DNA from: Beijerinckia indica subsp. indica ATCC 9039
Lineage (GTDB): Bacteria > Pseudomonadota > Alphaproteobacteria > Rhizobiales > Beijerinckiaceae
DNA length: 64,000 nt
Direction: 5' to 3'
NCBI RefSeq assembly: GCF_000019845.1
Contig: NC_010581.1
Span: forward strand, 2,857,501 to 2,921,500
Shown: in pieces, positions 45,889 to 55,595 of the stretch
Position numbering within the stretch: position 1 is the first letter of the stretch
Layout of the letters: the number at the start of each line of letters is the position of its first letter
Notes under the pieces: model-generated
The model's database searches: none
What the model was told of the DNA's origin: nothing
The model's input: the letters and a program-made list of their open reading frames with translations, nothing else
Position numbers and translations under genes: made by a program

Positions 45889-45920
45889 ATTGGTGTTTGC
45901 TCCCTTGAGTAGACACCGAT
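45889..45920. terminator. Probable bidirectional terminator between icd and ABC binding protein gene
   Basis: ATTGGTGTTTGCTC, loop CCTT, then GAGTAGACACCGAT. The 14-base arms pair with three positions that are G-T or mismatched. It lies in the 140-base gap between two convergent genes. Confidence 0.45.
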
Positions 45921-45996
45921 CAAGCTGTGGTTTGCCCGCCTGCCGGATGTGTTGATCCTCGAACTGCTGCAGACTGAGATACCAGAGACGAACGAA

Positions 45997-47592
45997 TTAA
46001 CTTTTCGTATCGATATAGGTTTCGGCGAAATTGCCGAGGAAGCCATCGCCACCGGTTGCATAATTCTTCACGCTTTTTCTAGCGATGATGATGGTCGGTG
46101 GCGCGATCAAATTGATAATCGGCAGGTCCCTCGCGATGATTTCCTGAAATTCGAAGAAGAGCGTCCGTCGTCGGCTCTCGTCGAGTGTACTGGCAGCATC
46201 TTCGAGAATCTGATCGAGTTGTGGATTGACATAATGGGCGCCGTTCGAAAAAGGCAGCCCCTTTTTGATGTTCTTCGACCAATAGAGACGCTGGGCGCCA
46301 GCGCTGGGGTCAAAGAAATTACCGCAAGATTCGGTCGAAAGATCGAAGGCGCCATCGGTGTAAACCGTCTTTACATAAGATCCGAAATCGAATTTCTGGA
46401 TGGTCGCGTCGATGCCGATCCTGGCCAGAGCCTGTTTCAGGAAATCGGAATAGGCGGAGGGATTATAGGGGTTATTGGTGAGCCGCAGCTTGAAGCGGAA
46501 GCCGCCGGCCCCCCGCTTGTATCCGGCTTCATCAAGTAATTGGTTCGCAAGCTTCGGGTCGAAAGTCGCCGCCTTGATCGTGGGATCGAAATATTTGGTG
46601 TTTACGACACTGATCGGCGTCGGAGAGACTTGTCCATAGCCATAAAAGACGATCGCATTGAGTTGTTCGAGATCGATTGCATGCGCAATGGCCTGGCGGA
46701 CTTTCAAATTCTTCAGATAATCATTGTCGAGATTGAGAATGAGTTGTTGCAGCGGGCCGCCATAGGCGAATACAGTTGTATCCACGGTAAATTGCGGCAG
46801 AGCCTCGAAACGTTCGAGATCGCTGAAAGCAACGGCGTTCGGCCCGATGTCGCCTTCACCGGCTTCGAGCACGGCGGCGCGCGCGGCCGGATCTGAGACG
46901 AAGCGGAAAATAATACGATCGAGATAAGGCTTCGGCGCATCCCAATAGGCAGGATTACGCGCGAGAAGGATATGGCTTCCTTTTACCCATTCCTTGAGTA
47001 GGAATGGGCCACTGCCGATGATCTGATCGAAGGCTGGATCATCGTTCGGCTTCAGGCGTTCGAAAATATGCTTGGGCACGATGGGGGATTCCGAAGCAGC
47101 CAACGCCAGGAGCAACGGCGCCGAAGGCTTCGACAATGTGATCTTGACGATATGAGGATCGGCCGTCTCGATCTCGGTGACATTCTGGAAAGTGATGCGG
47201 CCGCGCGGATGCGCTTCACGCAGGCGGCTGATCGAAAACGCGACATCCTCCGAGGTCAGATCATGGCCATCGCTGAATTTCACGCCTTTGCGGAGTGTAA
47301 AGGTCAAGACCCGCCCGTCCGGAGCGATCGACCATTCTGTGGCGAGCGCCGGTTGTGGATTGAGTGCGTAATCATAGGTGAGGAGGCCATCGAAAATTTT
47401 TGGGCCAATGGTCGCGGGCCCACCCGCGCTCGTATTAATGCCGACGACCTGGTTCGGCTCCGGATAGTAAACGACCTTGAGCGTGCCTCCGCGGACAGGC
47501 TGATCATTTGCTGCGGAAGCAGGGTGAGGGAAAGACAGATTGCTTCCGGCAAGGAGCAGCATCTGATTGAACAGACGTCGGTCGATGATCAT
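45997..47592 (-). CDS. ABC transporter substrate-binding protein, family 5 (peptide/opine/nickel type), copy 2
   Basis: 531 residues with a signal segment (cleavage near ASAAND). The family-5 pattern is seen in DGLLTYDYALNPQPALATEW, then TLRKGVKFSDGHDLTSEDVA, FLKEWVKGSHILLARNPAYW and FSNGAHYVNPQLDQILEDAA. It is closely related to the binding protein encoded 12 bases upstream, an apparent tandem duplication. One permease pair lies divergently. The ligand is unknown; the sulfur-oxidation neighbours suggest an organosulfur compound. Confidence 0.9.
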   Translation of the reverse strand: MIIDRRLFNQMLLLAGSNLSFPHPASAANDQPVRGGTLKVVYYPEPNQVVGINTSAGGPATIGPKIFDGLLTYDYALNPQPALATEWSIAPDGRVLTFTLRKGVKFSDGHDLTSEDVAFSISRLREAHPRGRITFQNVTEIETADPHIVKITLSKPSAPLLLALAASESPIVPKHIFERLKPNDDPAFDQIIGSGPFLLKEWVKGSHILLARNPAYWDAPKPYLDRIIFRFVSDPAARAAVLEAGEGDIGPNAVAFSDLERFEALPQFTVDTTVFAYGGPLQQLILNLDNDYLKNLKVRQAIAHAIDLEQLNAIVFYGYGQVSPTPISVVNTKYFDPTIKAATFDPKLANQLLDEAGYKRGAGGFRFKLRLTNNPYNPSAYSDFLKQALARIGIDATIQKFDFGSYVKTVYTDGAFDLSTESCGNFFDPSAGAQRLYWSKNIKKGLPFSNGAHYVNPQLDQILEDAASTLDESRRRTLFFEFQEIIARDLPIINLIAPPTIIIARKSVKNYATGGDGFLGNFAETYIDTKS

Positions 47593-47604
47593 AGCGGCTC
47601 GGCC

Positions 47605-49209
47605 TCAACCCACGAAATGAATATCGGCGAAGTTCCCGAAGACGCCTTCTGCGCCTATTGTATGGCCGGAAATCTTGCGATTGTAGATGGTAAATTCGGA
47701 GCCACCGAGAATGCTGATATCAGGAACATCTTCAGCTATGAGTTTTTGGAAGGCGACAAACTGATCATAGCGCTTGCGTGGGTCGATTTCGACGGCGGCT
47801 TCTTCCAGCAGTCGATCGACCACCGGATTGACATAATGCGACCCATTGGAAAAGGGCACGCCCGGCTTGAAATTCTTCGACCAGTAGAGCCGCTGCACCC
47901 CGACGGTGGGATCGAAAAGATTGCTCATGCCATTGATCGTAAAATCGAAATCACGATCGGTATAAACGCGCTTCGTATAGGCTGCGAAATCTTGCGATCG
48001 GATTTGGACCGCGATGCCGACCTTGGCCAGCGCCTGTTTGAGATAATCGGCGGAACGTCTGTAATAATCGCCGCCCGGCAAATAATCATGAGTCACGCGT
48101 AAACGGATGCCGCCTTCGCCGCGCGGGAAACCCGCCGCATCGAGAAGGCCTTCCGCCTTTTTCGTATCGGTGTCATAGACAGGCAGTTCAGGATAAAAGA
48201 ATTTGCTCAAAGTCACGCTGATTGGGCCCGGAATCGGCGTACCATAGCCGTAATTGGCGACATCGCGGATGACGGTCCGGTCGATGACATGGGCGAAGGC
48301 GCGGCGGACACGGACATCCTTGAAGGCGGGCCGGTCGAGGTTGAACTCGATCCGCGAAATAGAGTTCATATATTGATAGCCATTGCTCTCGAAGGCTAAT
48401 TCGGGCGAGGTTTTGAGACGATCCGCATCGCTCATCGGGACCGAGGTGCTCGCGGTAATATGAACCTCGCCGGTCTCGAGCGCTGTCACCCGCGCGGCGC
48501 TGTCGGGAATGATGCGCACGATCAGTCTATCGATATAGGGTTTGCCTTCATCCCAATAATCGGGATTGCGTTCATAGATGACATGGCTTCCGCGCACCCA
48601 TTCCTTGAAGCGAAAAGGCCCCGTGCCGATCGGGCTATTGTTGGCTGGATTGGTTTCGACCCGTCCGTGCTCATAGATATGCTTGGGAAAGATCGGCGTT
48701 TCCTCGGCGGCGAATGCCGTCAAAAGATAGGGGGCAGGTTTCGCCAGGCGCAATTGCACCACCAAAGGGTCGGGCGTGCGCACCTCGACAAGATTGAGGA
48801 AGGTGCCTCGGGCGCGCGGATGCACTTCCTTGAGCGTCGTCAGAGAGAAGGCAACATCCTCAGAAGTGAAAGGCTTGCCATCATGCCATTTGACGCCAGG
48901 GCGTAGCCTGAACGTATAGGCAAGGCCATCCTCCGAGACGGTCCACGCCACAGCGAGCTGCGGCCGGGGCGAAAGATCAAAATCATAGGTGAGCAATCCC
49001 TCATTGACCTTGGCCGCAAGGACCGGATTTGCCGTCGTGGCAATGCCGGTCAAAGCCTGCGGCTCGACAGAGACGAGCAGAGACAAACTGCCGCCGCGCT
49101 TCGGCGCTGCCATAAGCCGCCGGGGAGATGCAATGCTAGCGCATCCCGCCAAAGCGCCGGAATAGGCCAGGAGTTCACGCCGGGTGGGGCGGAAAAAGGA
49201 AGTGTGCAT
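47605..49209 (-). CDS. ABC transporter substrate-binding protein, family 5, copy 1
   Basis: 534 residues from ATG 49209. A twin-arginine-like start (FRPTRRELLAYSGALAGCAS) leads the protein out of the cytoplasm. The fold signatures repeat those of its downstream paralogue (NEGLLTYDFDLSPRPQLAVA, then TFRLRPGVKWHDGKPFTSED, FSNGSHYVNPVVDRLLEEAA). First gene of the leftward pair. The 220-base gap to the divergent permease gene holds the shared promoter region, with a TTGACT box at 49271 facing the permeases. Confidence 0.9.
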   Translation of the reverse strand: MHTSFFRPTRRELLAYSGALAGCASIASPRRLMAAPKRGGSLSLLVSVEPQALTGIATTANPVLAAKVNEGLLTYDFDLSPRPQLAVAWTVSEDGLAYTFRLRPGVKWHDGKPFTSEDVAFSLTTLKEVHPRARGTFLNLVEVRTPDPLVVQLRLAKPAPYLLTAFAAEETPIFPKHIYEHGRVETNPANNSPIGTGPFRFKEWVRGSHVIYERNPDYWDEGKPYIDRLIVRIIPDSAARVTALETGEVHITASTSVPMSDADRLKTSPELAFESNGYQYMNSISRIEFNLDRPAFKDVRVRRAFAHVIDRTVIRDVANYGYGTPIPGPISVTLSKFFYPELPVYDTDTKKAEGLLDAAGFPRGEGGIRLRVTHDYLPGGDYYRRSADYLKQALAKVGIAVQIRSQDFAAYTKRVYTDRDFDFTINGMSNLFDPTVGVQRLYWSKNFKPGVPFSNGSHYVNPVVDRLLEEAAVEIDPRKRYDQFVAFQKLIAEDVPDISILGGSEFTIYNRKISGHTIGAEGVFGNFADIHFVG

Positions 49210-49431
49210 CGGCGTCAATCCTCGGCCCATGCGAGCGGGCTTCAATCCTTGGCGATGGCCGTATTTAAAATTGACTATATCGATAGATTTTATCAATATT
49301 TATGCGCCGCTAAAATCATCCTACTCGATGTGTCTCGTCGTCGTGTCTCCAAGGCCAGAACTTTCAATAATGCGTGTTTTCCGCATGAATGCATAGCCAT
49401 GAACACGCAGCATATGAACTCAAGGAGTGAA

Positions 49432-50418
49432 ATGTCAGGCTCTCCACGTGTTCTCAAAGTCCTTTGGCGGACCGCGCTGCACGCGGTGCCGACCGGGGTC
49501 GGCATTGTCATTCTGACATTCTTCCTTCTGCGTCTTGCTCCTGGTGACGCCGCCGATGTGTTGGCGGCGGAATCGGGATCGGCGACGCAGGAAACAATGG
49601 ATGCGTTACGCAATCATTTCGGTTTGGACTTGCCAGTCTTCGATCAATTGCTGGCCTATCTCGGCAATCTCTCGCATTTCAGCCTCGGCGTGTCCCCGCG
49701 TTACAATATGCCGGTGGCCGAACTGATCGGCCAGCGCCTGCCCAGCACCTTGATCCTGATTGCTGTCTCAATGGCCCTGTCGCTGGCTCTAGGGATAGCC
49801 GCCGGCGTGATCATGGCCGTCTTCGCCGGCACGTGGCTGGATCGTTTGCTGTCTGTCATCGTGCTCCTGTTCTATTCCATCCCGGGATTCTGGATCGGCT
49901 TGATGCTGATCGTTCTGTTCTCGGTGAAGCTCGGCTGGCTGCCGAGCGGCGGCGGCGAAACGATTGCCTCGGGCCTGACGGGCCTGCCGCTTCTCAAGGA
50001 TCGTCTGGCGCATATGGTGCTGCCTACCCTTTCGTTGGCGTTCTTTTACATCGCGATCTATGCCCGTCTGACGCGCGGTGCGATGCTCGATGTCTTGGGG
50101 CAGGATTATGTGCGCACCGCGCGAGCTAAGGGGCTTTCACCTTATGCGGTGGTGGTGCGCCATGTATTGCGCAATGCCTTGCTGCCTGTCACGACCCTGG
50201 CCGGTGTCTATCTCGGCAGTCTGATCGGAGGGACCGTTGTGGTGGAAACGATCTATTCCTGGCCAGGCCTCGGACGGCTGGCTTATGAGGCAGTCATGGG
50301 GCGTGATTTCACCGTCCTGCTTGGCATCCTGCTTTTGTCGTCCTTCTTCGTCGTGAGTGTGAATGCGCTGGTCGATCTGCTTCAAGCCTGGCTTGATCCC
50401 CGAATCGAGGCCCTCTAA
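49432..50418 (+). CDS. ABC transporter permease (DppB/OppB type)
   Basis: 328 residues from ATG 49432 with AGGAG five bases upstream. An earlier in-frame start would include promoter sequence. Six helices. N-terminal VGIVILTFFLLRLAPGDAAD and the EAA loop DYVRTARAKGLSPYAVVVRH are typical for the first peptide permease. It ends one base into the next permease start. It works with the two binding proteins and the OppD/OppF ATPases at 54.6-56.5 kb. Confidence 0.92.
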   Translation: MSGSPRVLKVLWRTALHAVPTGVGIVILTFFLLRLAPGDAADVLAAESGSATQETMDALRNHFGLDLPVFDQLLAYLGNLSHFSLGVSPRYNMPVAELIGQRLPSTLILIAVSMALSLALGIAAGVIMAVFAGTWLDRLLSVIVLLFYSIPGFWIGLMLIVLFSVKLGWLPSGGGETIASGLTGLPLLKDRLAHMVLPTLSLAFFYIAIYARLTRGAMLDVLGQDYVRTARAKGLSPYAVVVRHVLRNALLPVTTLAGVYLGSLIGGTVVVETIYSWPGLGRLAYEAVMGRDFTVLLGILLLSSFFVVSVNALVDLLQAWLDPRIEAL

Positions 50419-51452
50419 TGACTCATTCCGATTTCATCCTACCCGTGCCTAAAGCCGCCACCGGTCAGGCAAAGACACAGGCTTTGTCATCGGCGACATC
50501 CAAAGAATCCCTATCTTCCCCCACGGAGGAAACCTCTCCTTGGCCGAACGTGCATGCGCCGGATGCCGCGCGTGCGATCACCCGCGATGTCATCCGCCCG
50601 GCTCAGACGGATCGGTGGCGGGCGCCGCGATTGCGGAGGTTTTTCACCCATCCCACCGCCGTCGCGGGTGTTCTGATCCTGACGGTCGTAACCCTTGCGG
50701 CGCTCCTCGCGCCGGTCTTGTTTCCGGAATCCCCCCTTTCGATGGTCGGACGACCACTGTCATGGCCGGGGCAGAATCCGCGCTTTCCCTTGGGCACGGA
50801 TTCCATGGGCCACGATATTTTCTCCGGCCTGGTGCATGGGGCAAGGATCAGCCTTTTGGTCGGCTCCAGCGCGGCGCTGATCGGCTTGTCGGTAGGAATC
50901 GTGAGCGGCGCATTGGCGGGATATTTCGGGGGTTTCGTCGATGCCGTGCTGAGCAAGATCACGGAAATCTTTCAGACCATTCCAGCTTTTCTTCTCGTTA
51001 TCGTCGTGGTGGCTATCGCCCAGCCGACAATTTTTTCGATCACTTTGGCCATCGCGCTCGTTTCATGGCCGCCCATCACGCGGCTGGTCCGGACGGAATT
51101 CCGGTCCCTGCGCGAAAAGGAATTCGTCATGGCCGCTCGGGGACTCGGCTTCAGCCATACGCGGATCATTCTGCAGGAAATCCTGCCTAACGCGCTTCCA
51201 CCCGTCATTGTCATGACCTCAGTCACGGTGGCGACCGCCATCTTGATGGAAAGCGGCCTCGCCTTCATGGGGCTGGGTGATCCTAATGTTGTCAGTTGGG
51301 GGTCGATGATTGGCGCGGGACGGGATCTATTGCGTTCCGCCTGGTATCTTTGCGCCGTGCCGGGCCTTGCCATCGTCCTAACCGTTCTGGCGCTCAATCT
51401 GATCGGCGATGGGCTGAACGAAGCACTCAATCCGCGCCTGTCTCGGGACTGA
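50418..51452 (+). CDS. ABC transporter permease (DppC/OppC type)
   Basis: 344 residues. The first 75 are an unusually long, Pro/Thr/Ser-rich cytoplasmic extension before the first helix. The permease core then shows FPLGTDSMGHDIFSGLVHGA and the EAA loop KEFVMAARGLGFSHTRIILQ. Its start overlaps the stop of the previous permease (TAATG). Second membrane subunit of the same importer. Confidence 0.92.
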   Translation: MTHSDFILPVPKAATGQAKTQALSSATSKESLSSPTEETSPWPNVHAPDAARAITRDVIRPAQTDRWRAPRLRRFFTHPTAVAGVLILTVVTLAALLAPVLFPESPLSMVGRPLSWPGQNPRFPLGTDSMGHDIFSGLVHGARISLLVGSSAALIGLSVGIVSGALAGYFGGFVDAVLSKITEIFQTIPAFLLVIVVVAIAQPTIFSITLAIALVSWPPITRLVRTEFRSLREKEFVMAARGLGFSHTRIILQEILPNALPPVIVMTSVTVATAILMESGLAFMGLGDPNVVSWGSMIGAGRDLLRSAWYLCAVPGLAIVLTVLALNLIGDGLNEALNPRLSRD

Positions 51453-51529
51453 TATCAAGTCTCCTTGATCACGACCCGTCGGGATCAAAGAGGTTCGACC
51501 AAGCGAGATCTGAAAGAGGAGCTGTGTAT

Positions 51530-52780
51530 ATGAGTTCGAAGGCGCAAACGCAGGCGGATCTTGGATGGGGCGCTGGGCCGAGCCTGCGTTATGATGATCT
51601 CGCAGTGCGTTTCCGCCCCTTGTTTCAGCGTATTCGTGAAAGAGCCGTCGCGCGCGATCTCGCCCGCGATTTGCCGTTCGAGGAAATCAATTGGCTGAGG
51701 GAGGCCGGCTTCACAGCACTTCGCCTGCCGGCCGAATGGGGCGGATCCGGCGCGACATTGCCGGAGTTTTTCAACCTTCTCATCGAATTGTCAGAGGCGG
51801 ATACGAATGTCACCAATGCCCTGCGGTCGCATTTCGGGTTCACCGAGGATGTCCTCAACGCCAAGGATGAGGCCTGGCGGCGGATATGGCTCGAACGGAT
51901 TGGCCAGGGAGAATTGATCGGTAGCGGCTTCTCCGAGCCGGGCGAAGGCAAGACGATCGGCACTTATTCGACGACCCTTGTGAGTGACGGCGAAAAATTC
52001 ATCGTCAACGGGGAAAAATATTATACGTCCGGCTCGCTCTTTGCTGATTGGATCAATCTCGGCGCCAAGAATGCAGATGACGTGACGGTCGGCGCCCTCG
52101 TACCTGCCCGTGCTCCTGGCGTCGATGTCATCGATGATTGGGACGGCTTCGGCCAGGCTTTGTCGGCGAGCGGGACCACGCGCTTTTCCGATGTCGTGAT
52201 CGATGCCGATCTCGTCAGTCCGATCGGCCTGCGGTGCCGTTATGTGAAGGGCTTCTTTCAACTCGTTCATCTCGCAAGCCTTGCCGGTCTTGGTCGTGCC
52301 GCAGCCTCGGATGTCGCAAGGCTGGTGGCGGAGCGTACCCGCGTCTATGCCCATGGCAATGGTTCGCGCTCCAGCGAAGATCCGCAGGTTCTACAAGTGG
52401 TGGGGCAGGTTCGTGGCGCAGCCTACGCGGCGGGCGCAATCGTCCTCAAAGCCGCGGAAGCCTTGCAACGTGTCTATGAGGCCGCGCCAGAGGCTCTCGA
52501 CTCGGGAGAGGATAAAAGCGGGGTCCTTGCGGATCTCGAAGTCAGCCAGGCGGTCACCGTCGTCACCAATCTGATTTTGGACGCGACAACCATTCTCTTC
52601 GACGCGCTCGGTGCTTCCGCCGTCAAACGGGGCTTGGGCCTCGATCGCTATTGGCGCAATGCCCGCACAATTTCATCGCATAATCCGCGGATTTATCACC
52701 AACGCAATATCGGTCATTTCGCGGTCAACGGCGTCTATCCAAATCCCTATTTCGAACAGGGCGGCGCCAAGCCGAGCTGA
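51530..52780 (+). CDS. Acyl-CoA dehydrogenase-like flavin monooxygenase (SfnB/DszC type)
   Basis: 416 residues from ATG 51530, after AAAGAGGAG. It has the acyl-CoA dehydrogenase fold with LPAEWGGSGATLPEFFNLLI, GSGFSEPGEGKTIGTYSTTL, FIVNGEKYYTSGSLFADWIN and the C-terminal NARTISSHNPRIYHQRNIG. The usual catalytic glutamate of true dehydrogenases is not evident. The pattern fits the oxygenase branch (DszC, SfnB), which uses reduced flavin to oxidise organosulfur compounds. It lies in line with the permeases, 77 bases downstream. Confidence 0.85.
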   Translation: MSSKAQTQADLGWGAGPSLRYDDLAVRFRPLFQRIRERAVARDLARDLPFEEINWLREAGFTALRLPAEWGGSGATLPEFFNLLIELSEADTNVTNALRSHFGFTEDVLNAKDEAWRRIWLERIGQGELIGSGFSEPGEGKTIGTYSTTLVSDGEKFIVNGEKYYTSGSLFADWINLGAKNADDVTVGALVPARAPGVDVIDDWDGFGQALSASGTTRFSDVVIDADLVSPIGLRCRYVKGFFQLVHLASLAGLGRAAASDVARLVAERTRVYAHGNGSRSSEDPQVLQVVGQVRGAAYAAGAIVLKAAEALQRVYEAAPEALDSGEDKSGVLADLEVSQAVTVVTNLILDATTILFDALGASAVKRGLGLDRYWRNARTISSHNPRIYHQRNIGHFAVNGVYPNPYFEQGGAKPS

Positions 52781-52914
52781 TAGACGGCTTCGCACAGATA
52801 CGGTTAAAATGATAGACTAGAAATCCATGCTTCCTGGTACGAATACCAAGTCTTGATGAGTGAGACACATCAAGACTTGGCCCCACGGACGGCGGGGTGG
52901 CAGCTTGCGGGGAA

Positions 52915-54057
52915 TCAGGAAATCGTCTCAAGCGGCTGCACCGTTTGCGCGTCGAGGCTGTTTTCGCCGCTTTGCCGCAGCTCCGCCAAGGCGCCGGAAA
53001 AAATCCGAACCTCCCAGCCGCGCCGCCGCAGCCAATAGGCTGTCGTCACCGCTTGTGTTCCGTGTTCATCGATCAGGATAAGGCGAGCGTCGCGGACAGC
53101 GACAGAGCGATGCGAAACGGCCAATAATTGGCCGCCCTGCGCGGAAACGGAACCCGTCCAATGCCCGCGTGCGAAGTCTTGAGGCAAACGCACATCCAAA
53201 ACATAAGTGGTCCGGCTATCGTCGGCGAGCCATTCCGCGACTTCCTCGGGGCTGATGTCTTCGACATCGGTCAATTGTGTCAGCACGCGCGCCCGTTCTT
53301 CGCCAAAGGCCGCAGCCCTTGGGGTCACCGGTCCAAATTGGTCTTGGAGGCCGGATTCGAGTTCAAACCCCGCCTGTTTCCATCCCGTTGTTCCCTCTTC
53401 CAGCAGAACAACGCGATTGGGCACATCCGCATCGATCAGGGTCTGCGCGCCGATGATAGCGCGGGGCAGACCAGCGCAGGAAATCACGACCAATGTGTCA
53501 GGGGACGGAACATAATCAAGGAAACGATGCAAAATCTCAGCACCCGGCAGACTGCGGGCACGCGGAACATGAAAAGCGGCAAATTCCTCGATGGTACGTG
53601 TATCGAGAACAACCACGTCGGCGCCGGACGCGTAGAGCGCGTTCAGTTCCGTAGCCGAGATCGACGGCGTCTTTTGTGCGTCGCGCACGCTTTCGGAAAA
53701 GACGATGCCCGGAATGTCGAAAGTAGGCTGGCCGTTGAGGCTCTCCTCTGTCCAGGCCGGCACACCGCCTTTGAGAATATTGATGTCGCTATAGCCAAGC
53801 TTGTCGAGAATGGCGGCTGCTTTTTCGCTGTCGCCATCACCCGCGTCCACGAGAACGAGGCGCACCGCCTTACGCGGCACGAAAAGGGATACATCCTGTT
53901 CGAGCCGGTTCAACGGCAGATTAGTACCAAAGAAGGGATGTCCCTTGCCAAAAGCCTCTTCTGGCCGCACATCCAATAAAGCCAGTTCCTGTCTCGATGC
54001 TGTTCCTTCGCTGAGCCATGTCTGCAAGGCCGCGCGATTGATCTCTCGAATGCTCAT
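52915..54057 (-). CDS. Three-domain rhodanese-like sulfurtransferase
   Basis: 380 residues holding three rhodanese units: about 1-110 (LALLDVRPEEAFGKGHPFFG), 130-240 (VVVLDTRTIEEFAAFHVPRA) and 270-365 (TYVLDVRLPQDFARGHWTGS). Only the middle one keeps an active-site cysteine (VVISCAGLPRAII). The first has VDAGDGDS and the third IDEHGT at the corresponding loop. It probably carries sulfane sulfur released by the oxygenases. It is leftward, between rightward sulfur genes. Confidence 0.88.
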   Translation of the reverse strand: MSIREINRAALQTWLSEGTASRQELALLDVRPEEAFGKGHPFFGTNLPLNRLEQDVSLFVPRKAVRLVLVDAGDGDSEKAAAILDKLGYSDINILKGGVPAWTEESLNGQPTFDIPGIVFSESVRDAQKTPSISATELNALYASGADVVVLDTRTIEEFAAFHVPRARSLPGAEILHRFLDYVPSPDTLVVISCAGLPRAIIGAQTLIDADVPNRVVLLEEGTTGWKQAGFELESGLQDQFGPVTPRAAAFGEERARVLTQLTDVEDISPEEVAEWLADDSRTTYVLDVRLPQDFARGHWTGSVSAQGGQLLAVSHRSVAVRDARLILIDEHGTQAVTTAYWLRRRGWEVRIFSGALAELRQSGENSLDAQTVQPLETIS

Positions 54058-54593
54058 GAAGGCGCTCCATTCACGCTCGATCGGGTCGATGATTCAAAAA
54101 GGGACCTGTTGGCATCGAATTGCCTATCCATGCAGACACGGAAAGCCGTGGCGCTGGTGATAAAGAAGGCGTCTTTTTTCAGGCTCGAATGGAAGAGGAA
54201 TTCCGGCGAATGTGTCGATGGTGTCAAGGACGCTGATTGTATGTCCTACAAATTCTCATCATAGAGCTTGGCGTCGTGGAATGTATTGATTCCTCTTTAG
54301 GAAAAGGGTCTCTGACAACGGCAGGCGGAAACTTTTCTAAAAACTGCCTGTTATCGAGTACATTTATATTGTCCAATTTTATAATGACCTATGTTTCAAC
54401 TCATGTTTGTCCCATTGTTTGACAAAGACAATAAAAATTGTCAACTTTGATTTTAGTAGATCCGGCTCTCATACACGACTGCCGCCCGCACTGCCTTCCC
54501 TGAAGCCCTTCATAGAGGCCTGATGACATTATAGCGAGGTGTCGAACGGGTGCGAATGGGCCCGCGCGATCCCTGCCCTATCGAGAATTCCGG
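54058..54593. other. Intergenic region between rhodanese and OppD genes
   Basis: About 535 bases for two divergent promoters, AT-rich between 54230 and 54460. A palindrome GACAAT-AAAA-ATTGTC is at 54427-54442, and TTGTCC/TTGACA-like words lie nearby. A 61-codon open frame (54237-54422) has no recognisable features and is not called. Confidence 0.4.
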
Positions 54594-55595
54594 ATGATTG
54601 TTTCTCCCCTTCTGAGTGTGCGTGATCTGACGATTAAATTCCCCAAAGCCAAGCCCGTCCGCGATCTCGGCTTCGATGTCTTCGAAGGGAAAACCTTGGC
54701 GATCGTCGGCGAATCTGGCTCAGGCAAATCCTTGAGCGCGCTTGCCTTATTGAGGCTTTTGCCACGAGCGGCGCGGATCACATCCGGCCAGATCAATTTT
54801 TCGGGCCGGGACCTCTTAAAACTGTCCGAACGCTCTATGCGTGATCTGCGTGGCAAAGACATTGCCATGATCTTCCAGGAGCCGATGACTTCGCTCAATC
54901 CAGTCCTGACGATTGGTGCACAGATCATCGAGAGTCTTCGCCGGCATGAGTCCCTTTCGGCGGCGGCCGCACGGGCCCGCGCAATCGATCTTCTCGATCT
55001 CGTTCGCATACCGGATCCTCATCTGCGCCTCGATGATTATCCGCATCGTCTCTCCGGCGGCATGCGTCAACGCGTGATGATTGCCATTGCCATCGCTTGT
55101 CGCCCCCGTCTCCTGATCGCCGACGAGCCAACCACGGCGCTCGATGTCACAATCCAGGCGCAGGTACTCGAACTCCTCGATCGGCTGCGGCGAGAATTTT
55201 CCATGGCGATAATATTGATCACGCATGATCTCGGTGTTGTCACGCAATGGGCCGACGATATTGTTGTGATGTATGCCGGCCGCAAGGTCGAACAGGCAAG
55301 GCCGGGGGCGCTATTCGCTGATCCGTTCCATCCTTATACGCGTGGTCTCCTCATGGCGGCGCCGCGGCTGCGGGGCGAGGACCATTATACCAAGGGGCCG
55401 CTGATCGAAATTCCCGGCAGCATCGCTTCCGCGCTCGGCGAAAAGGGATGTGCCTTCGCTCCGCGTTGTCCCATCGCGCAAAATCGCTGTCGCGGCATCG
55501 TTCCGGATCTTTTGTCGCTAGCCGGGGATCGGCTCGTCGCCTGCCCCGTCATTCTCACCGAGGGAGAGCATAGTGTCGCTTCTTTCGGTCACTGA
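54594..55595 (+). CDS. Peptide-type ABC transporter ATP-binding protein (OppD/DppD)
   Basis: 333 residues. Walker A is [15 protein letters not shown], the Q-loop [15 protein letters not shown], the signature [14 protein letters not shown] and Walker [13 protein letters not shown]. The C-terminal cysteine-rich tail [12 protein letters not shown] is typical for oligopeptide-family ATPases, where it often binds an Fe-S cluster. It overlaps the next ATPase gene by 23 bases. It pairs with OppF and should power the permeases encoded 3.1 kb upstream. Confidence 0.93.
   Translation: MIVSPLLSVRDLTIKFPKAKPVRDLGFDVFEGKTLAIVGESGSGKSLSALALLRLLPRAARITSGQINFSGRDLLKLSERSMRDLRGKDIAMIFQEPMTSLNPVLTIGAQIIESLRRHESLSAAAARARAIDLLDLVRIPDPHLRLDDYPHRLSGGMRQRVMIAIAIACRPRLLIADEPTTALDVTIQAQVLELLDRLRREFSMAIILITHDLGVVTQWADDIVVMYAGRKVEQARPGALFADPFHPYTRGLLMAAPRLRGEDHYTKGPLIEIPGSIASALGEKGCAFAPRCPIAQNRCRGIVPDLLSLAGDRLVACPVILTEGEHSVASFGH

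Noticed and set aside
47068..48102. 344-codon plus-strand frame over the two ABC binding-protein genes
   Set aside because: It spans the gap between two good genes in antisense and has no recognisable features.
54237..54422. 61-codon open frame in the rhodanese-oppD gap
   Set aside because: AT-rich promoter-type DNA, weak start context, no motif.
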